A stretch of 43,381 bases of DNA from NCBI GenBank assembly GCA_049513815.1, contig JBEKVR010000025.1, positions 1-43,381 of the forward strand. The letters run 5' to 3'. Positions within the stretch are counted from its first letter, which is position 1, and every line of letters begins with the position of its first letter. Both the position numbers and the translations under genes were made by a program. This DNA comes from Roseiarcus sp049513815 (GTDB lineage Bacteria; Pseudomonadota; Alphaproteobacteria; Rhizobiales; Beijerinckiaceae). The notes under the pieces were generated by a model, which was not told the DNA's origin, did not search any database, and worked only from the letters and a program-made list of their open reading frames with translations. Of this stretch, positions 8,801-16,744 are shown piece by piece.

Positions 8801-9787
8801 TTAGGACGGCGGATGCGCCTGCCGCCGAACCTGCGGCAAGGTGGGCGCGCCGCCGTCCAGCGACGTCTTCAACCGCGCTCTAGGCGCGCGAAATCGAGGC
8901 AAGAGTTTGCGCGTGACGCTCGCCGCGAAATACCCGGCGACGAAACTCAGCGCCATGCTCGCGGCGAACTGAACGTTGTCGAGCCATTCGAGCCGCGACT
9001 GCGGCAGCATGGGATCTCCGGTCGCCAGACTTTCCGAAACCGTCATGCCGGCCGCCGCGACGAGTCCGAGGGCAAGCGCGAAACCGCAGGCGGCGCCGGC
9101 GCCGCGACCAGCAAAGCAGAAGAACGCCGCTCCGAAGATCAGAGGCGCGATCACCGAGGCCAGCCGCAGATAGATGACATTCCAATCGAGCGCGACGACC
9201 ACCAGGAAGTGCGCCACAAGCAACACGACCAGCGGCGCGACGAAATAGCGGGCGGCGTCGACCAGCAACTTGCGCCGCGCGTCCGCTTTCGAGGAGGCGT
9301 AAATCGATGCCGCGCCATCGGGCTTGGCCGCGGCTGCGCGGTCGATCGCGGCGATCAGCCGGCCGATCTGGCCGTCGAAATCGCGTCCGGTCGCCACCTC
9401 CGCCGCGTTGAGGAAGGCGAATGTCCCGAAGCTTGGCGGCAGCGTTGCGGCGTCGGGCATCTTGGCGCCGTCGACCAGCACCGGAATGACAGGCGCGCCG
9501 CGCGCGAGGGCGGTTTCGATCTCGACCCGAACCGGGTCGCTCTCCTCCCGGATTCTTGCTTCGCCGCCATCCTGCGCGCCAAGCCATTTGGCGCCGATGA
9601 CCGCCAGGACGACATCGGTGCGTCGCAGCGTTTCGCCGATATGGGCGCGAAAATCGATCCCGATCGGGATGTTGTCGACGTCCATGAACACGCTGTGCTT
9701 ACCGTAATGGGCGGCGAGGCGATCGAAGATGCGTCCCGATATCGCGGAAGTGTCCGAACGACGGTAGGAGATTGCGATCTTCGGCAT
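8801..9787 (-). CDS. TIR-domain protein with C-terminal membrane helices
   Basis: Residues 1-150 form a bacterial TIR_2 domain: KIAISYRRSD with box-1 residues, VFMDVDNIPIGIDFRAHI, TDVVLAVIGAKWLG, and DPVRVEIETAL, whose Glu89 occupies the place of the catalytic glutamate of NAD-cleaving TIRs. Residues about 181-200, 206-226, 231-250 and 270-290 are hydrophobic and form about four transmembrane helices, so the TIR domain should be anchored at the inner face of the membrane. It lies 5 bp after the small secreted-protein gene and is last in an operon headed by a CHAT-TPR gene. TIR proteins act as NADases in immunity or as scaffolds; which applies here is unknown. Confidence 0.85.
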   Translation of the reverse strand: MPKIAISYRRSDTSAISGRIFDRLAAHYGKHSVFMDVDNIPIGIDFRAHIGETLRRTDVVLAVIGAKWLGAQDGGEARIREESDPVRVEIETALARGAPVIPVLVDGAKMPDAATLPPSFGTFAFLNAAEVATGRDFDGQIGRLIAAIDRAAAAKPDGAASIYASSKADARRKLLVDAARYFVAPLVVLLVAHFLVVVALDWNVIYLRLASVIAPLIFGAAFFCFAGRGAGAACGFALALGLVAAAGMTVSESLATGDPMLPQSRLEWLDNVQFAASMALSFVAGYFAASVTRKLLPRFRAPRARLKTSLDGGAPTLPQVRRQAHPPS

Positions 9788-9792
9788 CGGCG

Positions 9793-10305
9793 TTACTTCG
9801 CGACTTGAAAGCTGAACTCTGCCGCGCCGACGTGGCCGCTCTTGTCTTTCACTTCGATCCAGAACTGATGCGCGCCGGGAGGCACGTCGACTTTGTCGAT
9901 CTCGATGCCTTCAGCGGTGATGAACGACGTGATCCGCTGGGTTATGTCGATGGCTGGGCGCCTGAGATACGTCACCACCACAGACTCCGGATCGATTTCA
10001 GCGCCGCCAAAGGCGTGAAAGCGCAATTTCAAATCGATCGGCGAATGCATCAATCCCGCTTCGGGGGGAGGAGAAACGACGAGAATGTTCGGCCGTCGCA
10101 ACGGGCTGCCGCGCATGACCAGCGAGGGCGCCTCCCCGGCGGGCAAGGCCGCTTCGTCCGGCGTGACGAGCTCAAACGCTTGCGCAGCCGGGACGGGCGC
10201 CAGCAGCAAGGCGAAGCCGAGAGCCGACAACCAAGGCAAAACGGCCCGTTTGCAAGTGGCGTTTCGTTTCCGGGTCGTCCCAATCGATATGAGCCGTCGT
10301 TCCAT
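9793..10305 (-). CDS. Secreted or periplasmic protein, hypothetical
   Basis: A 170-residue protein with an N-terminal Sec signal peptide: a basic stretch, the hydrophobic core LPWLSALGFALLLAP, and a likely AQA cleavage site near residue 43. The mature part is rich in beta strands (SVVVTYLRRPAID, HQFWIEVKDKSGHVGAAEFSFQVAK) and ends like an Ig-like or carbohydrate-binding-type sandwich domain; this is a fold impression, not a match. No catalytic motif is visible. It sits between the CHAT-TPR gene (27 bp upstream) and the TIR gene (5 bp downstream), so it is probably a component of the same system, for example a periplasmic sensor or partner of the CHAT protein. Confidence 0.65.
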   Translation of the reverse strand: MERRLISIGTTRKRNATCKRAVLPWLSALGFALLLAPVPAAQAFELVTPDEAALPAGEAPSLVMRGSPLRRPNILVVSPPPEAGLMHSPIDLKLRFHAFGGAEIDPESVVVTYLRRPAIDITQRITSFITAEGIEIDKVDVPPGAHQFWIEVKDKSGHVGAAEFSFQVAK

Positions 10306-10332
10306 CGTCCGCAGGCCCCCGAGGTCCCCTTT

Positions 10333-11284
10333 TCAATTCCCTCCGCCGTCGCCGATCACCGTAAAGGGCGCCCAGAACAGCGGATGGGCGTAGGTGTAGC
10401 CGGTGCGGCCTGCAGCGTCGACCGATCCCGGGCCGTCGATCAGCGCCATCATGGATTGGCGCAGCGCTTCGCCGCGCGAAAGGCCGGGATCGGCGCTCTG
10501 GCGCCGAAACAGATCGCTGGTCAGCGCACGCGCCGACGCGGAGTGAACCGACCAGTTGGTCACCAGCAGCGTGCGCGTCCCGGCATAGAAGAACGCGCTG
10601 CCGAGGCCCGAGGCGGCCTCGGCGCCGGCGCCGGCGCCCGCGCCGGTGTTGCAAGCGGACAGAACCACCCAATCGGCGTCGAGCTTGAGCGCCAAAATCT
10701 TGTCCGTGGTCAGCAGCCCGTCGCCGTCGATCCCCGCCACCTCGGGCGCCGTCAGAGCCAGCGCCGGTTGTGTCAGTCCGTCGAGGTCTCCCGGGATCAG
10801 GCCGTGGGTCGCGAACGCGACGACGCGGTAGCGCGTGAGGTCGAGCGTTTCGACATTACGTTCGTTGGCGTCCTTGCCGAGATAGAGCGAATTGGCCGGG
10901 TCGACGCCGAGCGCGCGAGCCATATCCGTCAGTTCCTGCCGCGTATCGGCAAGGCGCGGCAGCATCGCCAGTTCCGCCTTGTCGACGTTTTCGGTGTGCG
11001 GGACGGCGCGCAACTTCAACGGCCGGCCGCGCGTCACGTCGGCGTCGGCGCTCGCGTCGGCAACGGCGGCGTCGGAGGTCTTCAACGCCTCGCCGTCGGC
11101 TTCCGCGGCCTCTTCCGGACTGAAATAGGGGTCGCCGAAACCGATCAGGTTTTCGCGGCGCGGCGAACCGGCTGGCAGAGATCGCAGCGTCAGGAACGCC
11201 GAGGCCGAAGGAACCACGGTCACGCTATGCGCGCGCGCCAGCCAGGGAACGTCGCGATAGCCGGCGAAAGGGGTTGGGCCTGCG
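10333..11284 (-). CDS. CHAT protease-like catalytic part (frame-shifted continuation of the gene upstream)
   Basis: This frame carries the C-terminal CHAT (caspase HetF-associated with TPRs) domain: YRDVPWLARAHSVTVVPSAS at its start, the catalytic His in VVAFATHG (codon 10804-10806) and the catalytic Cys in VVLSACNTGAG (codon 10651-10653), then LVTNWSVHSASA and the final HPLFWAPFTVIGDG. It lacks a start codon of its own and begins exactly where the upstream frame loses similarity, so it is the second half of one gene read in the -1 frame. The dyad is intact, so the domain would be active if the full product were made. Open-frame sequence further upstream in this frame is only shadow. Confidence 0.8.
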
Positions 11285-13745
11285 CGTCCACCTGGACGTT
11301 CGCGGTCGGCAGCAGGCCGAGCGGCAGTTCTCCCAACGCGCCGTTCGTCACGACCACCAGGCTCTTGGCGTCCTTCCAGCCGTTTTCGACCGGCGCCAAC
11401 ACCGCAGCGTAGAGCGAGTAGGCCTCGCCGACGTCGAAGGGCGGGATCTCTTCGACCCGAGACGCCTCGGGCTCCAAAGCCTTGCGCAAGTCGCGCACCG
11501 TCGCTTCGAGATCGCGCGCCTTCATCGGGATCCGCGCGAACGCGACGGCGCCCTCTTTCGGCGCTGCCCACACGAAGCTGGCGGTGTTGCCGAAATAGAA
11601 CGACAGCATCGCTTCGCCCGGCCGGAGCGCAGCCCTGACGGCGGCGAGCGACGGAGGTTTGGGGTTGATCAGCGAAGCGTAAGCGGGAAAACGCTTGGCG
11701 ATGTCGCGAACGGCGGCGTCGTGCTTGGCCCGCAATTCGGCGAGCAGCGCCGAAGCCGCGTTGACGTCCTGGTCCCTCTGTCCGTCCGGCGGCTGCGACA
11801 GCAGATTGTTGACCGCGCCGAGGGAGGCTTCGATCTGTTTGGATAGATCCTGCTCGCCGCGAACGAGTTCGGCGAGCGCGGGATCCTTGGCCGACAGTCG
11901 CGCGCTGGCGTCGGCGAGCGAGTGGCCGACTGCGTGGCCCCGTATCGCGTCGGAAAGCGCAAAAGTCTCCTCCGCGACGTCGTTCGGGTTCTTGGCCTGA
12001 TCCACCAGGGCGTTGAAATAGGCCTCGACGATCCTTTGCAAGCGCGCTTGCTTGGCCGCCACGACCGTCGGATCGTCGTCGTCGGCGTTCTCGCGCGCCG
12101 CCGTCATCATGACCGGAATGGAGGTCTTGAACTCGCGCAGGGCGTCGGCTGCGCGGTTGGCTCGCGAGTAGCCGACCGCCAGCAGGCCATGGGCGATCGC
12201 GGCGTCGAAGCTGTTCGCGCCCTTGCGCGCGGTCTCGCGTTTGACCAATTCCTCGGCCGCCGCGACGCCGGCTTCGACTTGTCCCGCCGCGTACAACACG
12301 GCGACCCGCGATCCGTTGAGCTGGTAGATTTCTCGCCGCGCCGGCGGCCATTTCTCGATTGCCTGATCCAGTTGCGCGAAGACGGTTTGCGCCTCTTTCG
12401 CCTGGCCCTGCAGCACAAGGATGTTGCCGAGACCGGAGAGAATGCCCGCCGTTTCCGGCGAATCGTCGGCGACGCCCAACGTGCGTTGCGTATCGAGCGC
12501 CGACCGTGCGAGTTGCTCCGCCTCCTTGTAACGGCCTTCTTCGACGACAATGCGGGCGAGCCCGATGATGAAGGCCGGCGTCGCCGGATTGTAACGGCCC
12601 TGCTGGTCGAGGATGTCGAGCAGGGCCTTTCGCGCGATCGCCTCCGCCTCGCTCAACCGTCCCTGCTTGCCCACCGTTCGCGCAATCGACAACAGGGTCG
12701 TCTCCGCGGCCTGCAGAATCTGCTCGCGCGGCACGGGATAATCGTAATTCGGCAGCTCGTTCACCGAGGCGCGACGGAACGCCTCGGCGCGCTGATAGCC
12801 GGCTTCGGCTTGGGCGTACTGGCCATGCGCTTCCAGGGCCAAAGCCGCTATGCCCGCCGCATCCGCCTCCCAGGACTGGCCGTAGACGGCGTAGCTCTTG
12901 CGCCAGCCGGGATTGGGACTGCCGCGCGCTTCCTGAACCAGCGCTTCGACGCGGCGCGCATAGGCGTCGCCCTGGCTGATCTCGCCCGTGGAAAGTGCGG
13001 TTCTGGCCAGATTGGCGAGCGGGTTGATCGTCGCGCCGCGCCTGTTCTGCGCCAAAGCGAGGGTGACGATCGACTCGAAAGTCTCCGTTTCCTTCTTCGC
13101 GTCGCCCAACGCGCGAGCGCGCAACGCGACGGATTGCATTACGCGCGTTATCCTGCCGAACTCGCCGCTGCTCTTGGCCGCGTCGAGGGATTGCAGGGCG
13201 TCGGCGAGCGCGTCCTGGTTGTGGCCGAGCAGCGCCCTGGCGGCGGCGCGATCGTAATAGAACTGGGAGAGGGCGGCGGGCGCCGCGCCGGCGGGAGGGG
13301 CCGCGTCGGCTTGGGCCTTGCGCGCGGCGATCTTTTCGGCGTCGGGTTTTTCCCGCTCGAGGATGGCGTTGATGTCGGCGGTGGTGCGCGGGGGCGCCAC
13401 GAAGGTCGGCTGCTCGGAGAAAGCGTCGCTCGGCGGCGCCGTCGCCGCCGCGACTGGCGCCGGCGGCGGCGGCTTGCCCGCGGCTTCCTTCCGTTCTTCG
13501 CGCGAAACGCAAGCCTTTACGAAGGGAATGCCGACCGACTGGCGGCATTGTTCGAGCAGCGCGTCATGTTCGCCTTGGCCGCGCTTGCTCTGCATGCACG
13601 CGACCATGGTTGGGCGCGCGGCCTCCCGGCAAGCGTCGACGATCTGCTCGTGGGTCGCAGCCGACCCCGGTCCGGCGGCGTTGCACAGGATGGCCGCGCC
13701 AGCCGAAATAAGAATCGAGCCGCGTCGAGCCCGCCGCTCGAACAT
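11220..13745 (-). CDS. Secreted TPR-CHAT protein, N-terminal part; frame broken before the active site
   Basis: The ATG at 13745 is preferred because GGAG stands 6 nt upstream; a TTG at 13763 would precede this ribosome site. The protein starts with an export signal (RARRGSILISAGAAILC..GSAA), then a Cys-containing segment, a Pro/Ala linker (about residues 90-130), and long tetratricopeptide-like helical repeats (about 150-640). The first half of a CHAT domain follows (LRPGEAMLSFYFGNTASFVWAA, LVVVTNGALGELPLGLLP). After VDAQAQ the frame runs off-family and stops at 11220, while CHAT sequence continues in the -1 frame. One added C in the C4 run (11270-11273) would restore a protein of about 1137 residues. 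This may be a genuine mutation, phase variation or a sequencing error. CHAT proteins are caspase-like peptidases. Heads an operon with a secreted protein and a TIR protein. Confidence 0.8.
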   Translation of the reverse strand: MFERRARRGSILISAGAAILCNAAGPGSAATHEQIVDACREAARPTMVACMQSKRGQGEHDALLEQCRQSVGIPFVKACVSREERKEAAGKPPPPAPVAAATAPPSDAFSEQPTFVAPPRTTADINAILEREKPDAEKIAARKAQADAAPPAGAAPAALSQFYYDRAAARALLGHNQDALADALQSLDAAKSSGEFGRITRVMQSVALRARALGDAKKETETFESIVTLALAQNRRGATINPLANLARTALSTGEISQGDAYARRVEALVQEARGSPNPGWRKSYAVYGQSWEADAAGIAALALEAHGQYAQAEAGYQRAEAFRRASVNELPNYDYPVPREQILQAAETTLLSIARTVGKQGRLSEAEAIARKALLDILDQQGRYNPATPAFIIGLARIVVEEGRYKEAEQLARSALDTQRTLGVADDSPETAGILSGLGNILVLQGQAKEAQTVFAQLDQAIEKWPPARREIYQLNGSRVAVLYAAGQVEAGVAAAEELVKRETARKGANSFDAAIAHGLLAVGYSRANRAADALREFKTSIPVMMTAARENADDDDPTVVAAKQARLQRIVEAYFNALVDQAKNPNDVAEETFALSDAIRGHAVGHSLADASARLSAKDPALAELVRGEQDLSKQIEASLGAVNNLLSQPPDGQRDQDVNAASALLAELRAKHDAAVRDIAKRFPAYASLINPKPPSLAAVRAALRPGEAMLSFYFGNTASFVWAAPKEGAVAFARIPMKARDLEATVRDLRKALEPEASRVEEIPPFDVGEAYSLYAAVLAPVENGWKDAKSLVVVTNGALGELPLGLLPTANVQVDAQAQPLSPAIATFPGWRARIA

Positions 13746-13957
13746 GCCTGTCTCCCGCCGCAATCGCTTGCGCGACAGGCGAGCCTAGCGACGCAGACTC
13801 AGGAGCGCAAGAACGCCAGGGCGCTCGCTTCCCCGCCAGCAGGCGTTGCAAAGGACGGCTATGAGCCGCATTGAGCCGGTCGCCGTCGAACAGCGGAAAG
13901 CGGCCCGCGTGTCAAAACCCATCAGTCAGGGCGGGAACCCCGCTTCAGACCTCACCG

Positions 13958-14839
13958 CTACCTGAGATACGTCGCGCGAACCCACCAGCCGGGACGGGCG
14001 GCGTGGAGCGCGCGCGCGGCGCGGGCGGCGGCGTGACGGTCGTCGAACAGCGCGAAGCAGGTCGCGCCCGAGCCCGACATGCGCGCGAGCCGCGCGCCGT
14101 CGAGCCGCCGCAACGCCTCCAGCGCATCGCCGATCGCCGGCGCAATTCGGATCGCGCTCGCCTGCAGGTCGTTGCGGCCGGCCGCCAGCGCGTCAAGCGC
14201 GCACGCTGCGTCGCAGCCAGCCTCGAGCCGCGGGGCCGGCGGCGCATCGAGCGAAGCGCCGGGGGCGAGCCCCAGCGTCGCGAACACCGCGGGCGTCGCG
14301 ACCGCGACGCCCGGGTTGGCGAGCACGGCGGGCAGCGGCGGCAATCCGAGCGCCGGACCGAGCCGTTCGCCGCGGCCGGCCATCTGGCGCGCGCGTGGGC
14401 AAAGGCAAACCGGCGCGTCGGAGCTCACTGCGGCGGCGGCGGCGAACAGGCGTTCGTCGTCCGGCGCGAGGCCGTTGGCGGCGGCGAGCGCGCGCAACGC
14501 AGCGGCCGCGTCGCTCGAACCGCCGCCGAGGCCGGCGGCGACCGGCAAGGTTTTGCGCAGATGGAAGCGCCCGAGCTTGAGGCGCGGAACCCGTTCGGCG
14601 AGCGCGCGCGCCGCAAGCAAAACGAGGTTGTCGTCAGTCGGTCCGGCGGCCGCGGCGGTCAAACCGGCGATCGTCAGGCTCAGCGCTTCGGCTGGCTCAA
14701 ACGCCAGCCAATCGCCGCAGCCGGCGAAGGCGACGAGGCTGTCGAGTTCGTGCCAGCCGTCGGCGCGACGGCCGAGCACGCTGAGCGTCAGATTGACCTT
14801 GGCCGGGGCGCGCCAGAGCCGCGGCGAACCCTTCGCCAA
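13958..14839 (-). CDS. ispE: 4-diphosphocytidyl-2-C-methyl-D-erythritol kinase
   Basis: A GHMP-family kinase of the non-mevalonate (MEP) isoprenoid pathway; it phosphorylates the 2-hydroxyl of CDP-methylerythritol using ATP. The N-terminal substrate motif APAKVNLTLSVLG, the GHMP ATP loop PVAAGLGGGSSDAAAALRAL and the C-terminal GSGATCFALF are all present, and the 293-residue length is normal. The start is assigned to a TTG at 14839, 2 bp after the stop of the TPR gene. No ATG/GTG fits, and the family's N terminus begins right there. The two genes are therefore coupled. The open frame extending to 15025 is out-of-phase shadow. Confidence 0.93.
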   Translation of the reverse strand: MAKGSPRLWRAPAKVNLTLSVLGRRADGWHELDSLVAFAGCGDWLAFEPAEALSLTIAGLTAAAAGPTDDNLVLLAARALAERVPRLKLGRFHLRKTLPVAAGLGGGSSDAAAALRALAAANGLAPDDERLFAAAAAVSSDAPVCLCPRARQMAGRGERLGPALGLPPLPAVLANPGVAVATPAVFATLGLAPGASLDAPPAPRLEAGCDAACALDALAAGRNDLQASAIRIAPAIGDALEALRRLDGARLARMSGSGATCFALFDDRHAAARAARALHAARPGWWVRATYLR

Positions 14840-14841
14840 GT

Positions 14842-16620
14842 CTAGCCGCCGCCGTTCTGCGACGAACTCGGGTCGGCGGCGGGGGCCGGCGCCGCCGCGC
14901 TCGGCGCGTCGGGCAGCCCGTGCTCGATCTTGTCGAGGATCTTGGGCAGGTCCTCGGCGTCCGGCTTCATGTCGCGCGCGTGGTTCCACTGGAAATGCGC
15001 TTCGATGCGGCGGTTGACGCGCCAATAGGCGTCGCCGAGATGGTCGTTGACGACCGGGTCGGCCGGCTTGAGGTCGATCGCCTTTTCCAGCGCCTCGGTC
15101 GCTTCCTGGTAATGGCCGAGCTTGTAGTTCGCCCAGCCGAGGCTGTCGACGATGTAGCCGTCATTCGGCCTCAGATCGACCGCGCGGCGCAGCATCTTGA
15201 ACGCCTCGTCGAGATTGACGCCCTGGTCGACCCACGAATAGCCGAGATAGTTGAGCACTTGCGGCTGATCGGGATAGAGCTCGAGCGCCTTCTTGAAGTC
15301 GACTTCCGCCTTCGGCCATTGCTTCGACCGCTCGAAGCAGATGCCGCGGAAATAGAACAGAGTCCAATTGCTACGGTTTGGCGCGCCGACCAGCGTGATC
15401 GCCTTGTCGTAGGAATCGGCGGCGTCGGCATAGGCCTTGGCCGAACGCTGCAGGCTGCCGAGCGCGCTCCACGCGTCGACGTCGTTGGGATGGGCGGCGA
15501 CGATGTCGCGCATCTTCGTTGTCGCGTCGGCGTTGCGGCCGAGCGCGTCGAGCTCGAGCGCCGCCTGGATCTCGGCGCTCTCGCGCATCGGCGAGCTGGC
15601 GGGGACCAATTCGTAGGCGCGAATCGCGTCGTCGCTGCGCTTGAGGTCCTCGAACAGGTTGGCGACGGTGATCGCCGCCAGATCGTGGTCGGGCTTGAGG
15701 AACAACGCCAGGCGCAGATAGATCAGCGCCGCCAGCTCGTCGCCCTGGGTCGTGCCGGCGCCGCCGAGGCCGTAAAGCGCTTCCGCCGCGCCGTCGCGGG
15801 CGTTGCGAATCACCGGCGCCGGCGTCTTGCCGGCGGCGATGTCGGCGAGTTCGCTGACGATCAACGGATGGTTGGGGACCAGCTTGCTGAAATCGGCGAA
15901 CACCGTCTTCGCCGTGTCGGTCTGGCCGTGGCGGACGAGGAAGCGCGCGTAGACGTCGACGAGGCGCAGAGTGTTCTTGTTGGCTTCGTATGCCGCCTTG
16001 AGCCGGCGCTGGGCTTCGAAGCCGTTGCCGAGCAGGTCGGCGATCAGGCCGGCGTGATAGTCGCGGAACACCGCCAGGGTCGGCTCGTGAATGTGGTCGA
16101 GCGTGTCGAGCGCATGCTTCTGATCGCCGACGCCGGCGTAGCTCCACGCGGTCAGCAGCGTCGTCGTCAGGTCGTGCGCCTTGCCGGCTTCGCCGGCGGC
16201 GAGTTGGGCGCGGGCGGCGAGGAATTGCCCGTCGGCGATCGCGCGCGCGCCGAGCGCCAGCCGCGCCAGGCTATTGAACGGATCGCGGGCGATCAACCGC
16301 TCGGCGAGCGGGAAACCGTCGGCGACGTCGCCGGCGGCAAGCGCAGCGGCGAAGGCGCGCTCGACCAGGTCGACGTTGCGCGGATCGCCGCGCAGGGCCT
16401 CGCGCGAATAGACGGCGGCGGCGGAAGTGTCGCGATCGGCGCCGGCGACCAGCGCGGCGAGATAATTCCCAGATTGACTGCGGCCGATTTCGACCGGCGT
16501 AACGTCGGGCGCTGCGGCGGTGGCGTGCGCGGCGGCGACGCCGCCAAGCGCGCCGCCGGCGGCGATCAATGCGCAGAACAGCGCCGCGCGGGCGCCAACC
16601 GGCGAGAAACGATCTGGCAC
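14842..16620 (-). CDS. Periplasmic tetratricopeptide-repeat protein
   Basis: A 592-residue TPR protein with a signal peptide (RAALFCALIAAGGALGGVAAAHA, about residues 10-33). Repeats are regular in the second half, for example WPKAEVDFKKALELYPDQPQVLNYLGYSWVD (split over two helices), LDEAFKMLRRAVDLRPNDGYIVDSLGW and YQEATEALEKAIDLKPADPVVNDHLGDAYW. The C terminus is an Ala/Pro/Ser-rich tail. TPR arrays mediate protein-protein contacts; the partner is unknown. A TPR protein just upstream of ispE is a recurring arrangement in Rhizobiales. Its N-terminal half is diverged and lacks clear repeat consensus. Confidence 0.88.
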   Translation of the reverse strand: MPDRFSPVGARAALFCALIAAGGALGGVAAAHATAAAPDVTPVEIGRSQSGNYLAALVAGADRDTSAAAVYSREALRGDPRNVDLVERAFAAALAAGDVADGFPLAERLIARDPFNSLARLALGARAIADGQFLAARAQLAAGEAGKAHDLTTTLLTAWSYAGVGDQKHALDTLDHIHEPTLAVFRDYHAGLIADLLGNGFEAQRRLKAAYEANKNTLRLVDVYARFLVRHGQTDTAKTVFADFSKLVPNHPLIVSELADIAAGKTPAPVIRNARDGAAEALYGLGGAGTTQGDELAALIYLRLALFLKPDHDLAAITVANLFEDLKRSDDAIRAYELVPASSPMRESAEIQAALELDALGRNADATTKMRDIVAAHPNDVDAWSALGSLQRSAKAYADAADSYDKAITLVGAPNRSNWTLFYFRGICFERSKQWPKAEVDFKKALELYPDQPQVLNYLGYSWVDQGVNLDEAFKMLRRAVDLRPNDGYIVDSLGWANYKLGHYQEATEALEKAIDLKPADPVVNDHLGDAYWRVNRRIEAHFQWNHARDMKPDAEDLPKILDKIEHGLPDAPSAAAPAPAADPSSSQNGGG

Positions 16621-16744
16621 GGAGCGGTGTTCCCTTGTGAAATGCGGCCGGGCGCAGCCCGCCGGCCCGACGCCGATGTGACGTTCTTACAGGAGAAAGC
16701 TTCGCCGGCAAACGTGGCCGTTTCGGGTCGCGCTTTGGCGTCGT

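Noticed and set aside
11262..11284. Programmed -1 ribosomal frameshift in the CHAT gene
   Set aside because: Codons CAA-CCC-CTT do not give an X-XXY-YYZ heptamer in the upstream frame and no convincing downstream structure was identified; a base loss at a homopolymer is simpler.
11285..13548. Upstream part of the long minus frame that ends at 10333
   Set aside because: Only its last roughly 317 codons carry CHAT motifs. The rest is out-of-phase shadow of the TPR part in the correct frame.
11922..13874. 650-codon open frame on the plus strand opposite the CHAT-TPR gene
   Set aside because: It is an antisense shadow. The protein is Arg/Gly-rich without motifs, while the minus strand shows clear signal peptide, TPR and CHAT sequence.
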